Assembly (NCBI RefSeq): GCF_038958875.1
Contig: NZ_CP152407.1
Span: 3,231,501-3,295,500, forward strand
DNA from: Acidovorax sp. FHTAMBA
GTDB taxonomy: Bacteria; Pseudomonadota; Gammaproteobacteria; Burkholderiales; Burkholderiaceae_C
DNA: 64,000 nt
Direction: 5' to 3'
Part shown: piece after piece, positions 60,620 to 64,000 of the stretch
Layout of the letters: every line of letters begins with the position of its first letter
How positions within the stretch are numbered: the stretch's first letter is position 1
Notes under the pieces: generated by a model
Seen by the model: only the letters and a program-made list of their open reading frames with translations
Database searches by the model: none
What the model was told of the DNA's origin: nothing
Program-made: the position numbers and the translations under genes

Positions 60620-63571
60620 GTGCAAACACACTCCACAGCCCACCCTCGAAGCTCCCTGGCGGGACCACTGGTGGTTTTTGTGCTGGCGGCGCTGTGTGCA
60701 GGCCTTGTGGTGTGGGCCCTGGAGCGCCAGGAGCGTGCCCAGCAGCGCACGCAGGTGGCAGATCTGGCAGGCGACCATGTGCAGGCGCTCCAGCGGGCCA
60801 TCGAGCTGTCTCTGTCGGCCAACAACGCCCTGGTGGCCCTGGTTCGGCAAGGCAACGGCCAGGTCTCCCAGTTTGAAGAAATCGGCACCCAGATGCTGCC
60901 GTTCTATCCTGGCATTGCTGCCATGGGGCTGTCTCCCGACGGGGTGGTGCGGCAGGTGATCCCCCGCCAGGGCAATGAAAGCCTGATTGGTTTCGACCAA
61001 CTCAATGACCCGCGCCAGGGCCCTGAATCAGCCCGCGCCCGGGAGTCGGGGCGATTGACCCTGGCCGGCCCGGTGGAGCTGGTACAAGGCGGCCTGGGGG
61101 TGGTGGGTCGGCAGCCCGTGTATCTAGAAGACAGCCAGGGGCAAACCAGTTTCTGGGGTTTTACCTATGTGACGATCCGGCTGGCGGAAGCGCTGGATGC
61201 GGCCCGCCTGCCCCAGCTGATGCAGCGGGGATACCACTACCGGCTGTGGAGAATCCGGCCAGACACCGGTGAGGAACAGACCATCTCCGCTTCTGCCCCG
61301 TCACCGGGCCTGGACGCGGTGGGCCGGTCGCTTACCTTGCCCAACGGCCAATGGACCCTGAGCCTGGCTCCCGCCAAAGGCTGGGGTGACCCGGCGGTGT
61401 TGGCTCTGCGCAGCGCAGTGGCGCTCATGTTCGCGTTGATGATGACGTACCTGGCCAGGCTGTTGTTCGAGCTGAAGGCGCATGAACGGGGACTGGCGTT
61501 CCAGGTGGCGCAGAGGACGTCGGAAATCCAGGCCACCCAGCAGCAGCTGCGTGCCACCATTGATGCCATTCCGGACCCCCTGTTCGAACTCGACCAGGAC
61601 GGCAACTACTGCAGCTTGCACAGCCAGCGCCCCGAATTGCTCCTGGCGCCCGCTGAAACACTGGTGGGGCGCAACGTCGCGGACGTGATGCCCGCGCTCG
61701 CTGCGATGTCCGTCATGGACGTGCTCAACGAGGCCCGGACACTGGGCTGGTCCACGGGACGGCAGATCATGCTGGACCTGCCCAGCCAGGGTGCCACATG
61801 GTTTGAACTGTCTGCAGCGCGCAAGGCGACCTCGCCCGGAGCCAAACCAAGGTTCATCGTGCTGTCGCGCGACATCACGGAGCGCAAGCGCGCGCAGGAG
61901 CAGCTGCTGCTCACCGCCCAGGTATTTGACCAGAGCAGTGAGGCCATCGTGATTGCCGATGCAGGCCACTGCATCGTGCGCATCAACCGTGCCTTCACAC
62001 GCATCACGGGCTACACCGACAGCGAGGCCATGGGGCAATCCGTGCGCCTGCTGACGGTGGCAGACGCGGGGCACGATGTGAACCTCGATACCGTGTACAC
62101 CCGGCTCCCGCAAGGCGTGGACTGGGAGGGCGAAGCATGGGGCCGCCGCAAGGATGGATCCACCTATGCCCAGTGGCTGTCGGTCAGCGGCGTCCGCGAT
62201 GGCAACGGTACCGTGACCCACTCCATCACGCTGTTCCGCGACATCACCGTGCAGCGTGAGGCGCAGGACCGCATCCAGCGCCTGGCGCATTTTGACCCAC
62301 TCACCAATCTGCCCAACCGTGCGCTTCTGGCCGAGCGTGCGCACCGCCACATTGCCGAAGAGCAGGCCCGCGGTGGGACCCTGGCCATGCTGTTTCTGGA
62401 TCTGGACCATTTCAAGAACGTCAACGACTCGCTCGGCCACCGCACCGGCGACATCCTGCTCGTGGCCGTGGCGCAGCGGCTCCAGGCTCTGTTGCGGCCG
62501 CAGGACACGGTCTCGCGGCTGGGCGGCGACGAGTTTCTGCTGCTCCTTCCCGCCACCACCCCGGCAGTGGCTGCCGACATGGCCACGCGGCTGCTGGCCG
62601 CCGTGGCCCAGCCGTTTCAGGTGGAGCCCTATGAACTCACGACCACGCTGTCGGTGGGCATTGCCATGTATCCGGCAGACGGCGACTCGTTCGACACGCT
62701 GTACCAGCGGGCAGATGCCGCCATGTATCGCGCCAAACAGAACGGGCGCAACCGCCACGGTTTTTTCACGGCCGACCTGGAGGCCCGCACGGCGCGCGCG
62801 CTGCTGATCGAGAACGCGCTGCGCCGCGCCCTGGAGCGCAACCAGTTCGAAGTGCACTACCAGCCGCAGGTGTCGCTGACCACGCGCCAGGTGGTGGGTG
62901 CGGAGGCACTGCTGCGCTGGCGCCACCCCGAGCTGGGGGTGGTGTCACCAGCGGAGTTCATTCCTGTGGCCGAGAGCAGCGGGATGATTGTGGCCATCGG
63001 CGAGTGGGTCATCCACACGGCCGTGAACGACGCCAAGCGCTGGCTGGACCAGCAGCTGCCCCTGCGCGCAGTCTCTGTCAACCTGTCGGCAGTGCAGTTC
63101 AGGCACCCGCAGCTGCCCGAAATGGTGACCCGCTGCCTTGCACAGGCAGGGCTTCCTGCCCGCAGGCTGGAGCTGGAACTGACCGAAGGGGCTGCCGTGG
63201 ATGACCCCGCAGCCGCTTTGGCGATGATGGACGATCTGCACGACCGGGGCGTGCGCCTGTCGATGGATGACTTCGGCACCGGGTATTCGTCACTCAGCTA
63301 CCTCAAGCGGTTTCAGATCTACAAGCTCAAGATCGATCAATCGTTTGTGCGGGACCTGGACGACGACGCCAACGACCGCGCCATCGTGAGCGCCATCATC
63401 CGCATGGCCCAGGCGCTGGGCATGCAGACCACGGCCGAAGGGGTTGAAACCGACGGGCAACTGGCCTTCCTGCGCGAACAGGGTTGCGACGAGGGGCAAG
63501 GCTACCTGTTCAGCCGCCCCCTGCCCCCCGCCGAATTCGAGGCGTACCTGCGAACCCACCTGGCACGCTGA
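60620..63571 (+). CDS. CHASE-PAS-PAS-GGDEF-EAL cyclic-di-GMP enzyme
   Basis: 983 aa inner-membrane protein. Helix 1 at about 14-33, a periplasmic CHASE-like sensor (about 45-255), helix 2 at about 260-280, PAS domains at about 312-420 and 435-545, a GGDEF domain with RLGGDEFLLLLP, and an EAL domain with EALLRW, NLSAVQF, LELTEGA and DDFGTGYSSL. Both catalytic signatures are intact, so it may make and degrade c-di-GMP depending on the signal. The start is a GTG at 60620, after AGGA. Divergent from the olsB-like operon. Confidence 0.93.
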   Translation: MQTHSTAHPRSSLAGPLVVFVLAALCAGLVVWALERQERAQQRTQVADLAGDHVQALQRAIELSLSANNALVALVRQGNGQVSQFEEIGTQMLPFYPGIAAMGLSPDGVVRQVIPRQGNESLIGFDQLNDPRQGPESARARESGRLTLAGPVELVQGGLGVVGRQPVYLEDSQGQTSFWGFTYVTIRLAEALDAARLPQLMQRGYHYRLWRIRPDTGEEQTISASAPSPGLDAVGRSLTLPNGQWTLSLAPAKGWGDPAVLALRSAVALMFALMMTYLARLLFELKAHERGLAFQVAQRTSEIQATQQQLRATIDAIPDPLFELDQDGNYCSLHSQRPELLLAPAETLVGRNVADVMPALAAMSVMDVLNEARTLGWSTGRQIMLDLPSQGATWFELSAARKATSPGAKPRFIVLSRDITERKRAQEQLLLTAQVFDQSSEAIVIADAGHCIVRINRAFTRITGYTDSEAMGQSVRLLTVADAGHDVNLDTVYTRLPQGVDWEGEAWGRRKDGSTYAQWLSVSGVRDGNGTVTHSITLFRDITVQREAQDRIQRLAHFDPLTNLPNRALLAERAHRHIAEEQARGGTLAMLFLDLDHFKNVNDSLGHRTGDILLVAVAQRLQALLRPQDTVSRLGGDEFLLLLPATTPAVAADMATRLLAAVAQPFQVEPYELTTTLSVGIAMYPADGDSFDTLYQRADAAMYRAKQNGRNRHGFFTADLEARTARALLIENALRRALERNQFEVHYQPQVSLTTRQVVGAEALLRWRHPELGVVSPAEFIPVAESSGMIVAIGEWVIHTAVNDAKRWLDQQLPLRAVSVNLSAVQFRHPQLPEMVTRCLAQAGLPARRLELELTEGAAVDDPAAALAMMDDLHDRGVRLSMDDFGTGYSSLSYLKRFQIYKLKIDQSFVRDLDDDANDRAIVSAIIRMAQALGMQTTAEGVETDGQLAFLREQGCDEGQGYLFSRPLPPAEFEAYLRTHLAR

Positions 63572-63589
63572 GTGCCATCGCCTGGCGTG

Positions 63590-63610
63590 GCCCGGTGCGA
63601 AGCACCGGGC
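63590..63610 (+). terminator. Hairpin after the GGDEF-EAL gene
   Basis: Perfect 9-bp stem GCCCGGTGC / GCACCGGGC with a GAA loop, 18 nt after the stop. No T run follows, so termination would be weak or Rho-assisted. Confidence 0.5.
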
Positions 63611-63626
63611 TGAATCTGCCTGCTGC

Positions 63627-63632
63627 TACAAT
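63627..63632 (+). promoter_or_regulatory. Candidate -10 element for the last gene
   Basis: TACAAT 48 nt before the ATG at 63680. The -35 region is unclear. Confidence 0.4.
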
Positions 63633-63679
63633 TTGCAACAAACATCAGGCCGCCTGGCCCCATTGCCGCAACGGTCTCC

Positions 63680-64000
63680 ATGTCTCCGCCGTACAGCACT
63701 CCGCAATTGCAGCGCCCGGCTGTTGCCCCCGATACACCCCTGCAACGCACCCTGCGTGAACAGCAAATCCTGCTCGACAGCGCGGGCGTGGGCATTGTTT
63801 TCTTGCGCCAGCGCAGCGTGGTGCGCTGCAACCAGCGGTATGCAGAAATTTTTGGCTATGCCGCTGCCGAGCGGATGATCGGCCTCAGCACCGAGGCGTT
63901 CTATCCGAACCGCGAGGCTTTTCGTGAACTGGCGCGCTCCGCCTACCCGGTGTTGGCCCAGGGGCAGTCCTTTCGCGTAGAGCGCCAGCTGCGGCGCCGC
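63680..64000 (+). CDS. PAS-domain signalling protein, 3' end outside window
   Basis: 107 codons from ATG 63680 to the window edge with no stop. After a short variable start, TLREQQILLDSAGVGIVFLRQRSVVRCNQRYAEIFGYAAAERMIGLSTEAFYPNREAF is a clear PAS domain, read here only as fragments. Given the neighbour, a GGDEF or histidine-kinase output is likely beyond the edge, but this cannot be seen. Confidence 0.8.
   Translation, partial: MSPPYSTPQLQRPAVAPDTPLQRTLREQQILLDSAGVGIVFLRQRSVVRCNQRYAEIFGYAAAERMIGLSTEAFYPNREAFRELARSAYPVLAQGQSFRVERQLRRR

Overview
The window is GC-rich chromosomal DNA of a betaproteobacterium, most probably Comamonadaceae and Acidovorax-like. The evidence is the trxA-rho-rpmE2 block, the dnaX/4.5S RNA/ybaB/recR block, the moaA-mobA-moeA cluster, a complete pst-pho locus, and two dispersed repeat families. 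Gene density is high. No rRNA, tRNA, CRISPR, prophage or transposase gene was seen. The assignment rests on gene content and style, not on a database search.

Layout. 1-5.7 kb: a PF10118-type protein (cut by the window edge), then a TolC-like outer-membrane protein, an HlyD-like adaptor and two ABC-2 permeases without an ATPase; the second permease carries a frameshift. 5.7-10.7 kb: Mpo1-like protein, Crp/Fnr regulator, aldehyde dehydrogenase, DUF2889 protein, SDR oxidoreductase and a stand-alone BLUF blue-light sensor. 10.7-14.5 kb: molybdenum cofactor genes moaA, mobA, moeA and a small thioredoxin-like protein. 14.5-18.5 kb: acyl-CoA ligase and enoyl-CoA hydratase, divergent from a sigma-54 activator, with a full-consensus sigma-54 promoter between them. 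18.5-23 kb: RND efflux pump. 23-27 kb: rnhA, a methyltransferase, gloB, mltD and a 50-residue DUF3096 protein. 27-34 kb: orphan substrate-binding protein, MAPEG protein, recR, ybaB, dnaX, 4.5S SRP RNA and a flavoprotein. 34-40 kb: AddA-like helicase/nuclease and AddB-like nuclease. 40-46 kb: trxA, rho, rpmE2, a membrane glycosyltransferase and a MATE exporter.

45.8-60.6 kb is a phosphate-response super-locus. It holds pstSCAB-phoU-phoB-phoR on the minus strand, divergent ppx, a small basic DNA-binding-like protein with its own large symmetric operator, and a codirectional minus-strand run of olsB-like acyltransferase, PlcP-like metallophosphoesterase, GT4 glycosyltransferase, ppk and sixA. 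PHO boxes (7-bp TGTCA-type units repeated every 11 bp) stand before pstS, ppx, ppk and the olsB-like gene, each exactly 10 nt from a -10-like hexamer. I read this as one PhoB-driven programme: phosphate uptake, polyphosphate turnover, and replacement of phospholipids by ornithine lipids and glycolipids. The right end holds a CHASE-PAS-PAS-GGDEF-EAL protein and a PAS protein cut by the window edge.

Two dispersed repeat families run through the window. A roughly 65-bp palindromic element (GCGCTT, about 7 nt, AAGCGC, then AGCTAT and an A/T-rich tail) occurs nine times. Three copies lie in frame inside genes (moeA, the addA-like gene, the MATE gene); others supply a start or stop codon. A C-rich/G-rich hairpin repeat lies at four gene ends.

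Other notable items are an A9 slippery run with a hairpin in dnaX and divergent genes (gloB and a methyltransferase) whose start codons overlap.
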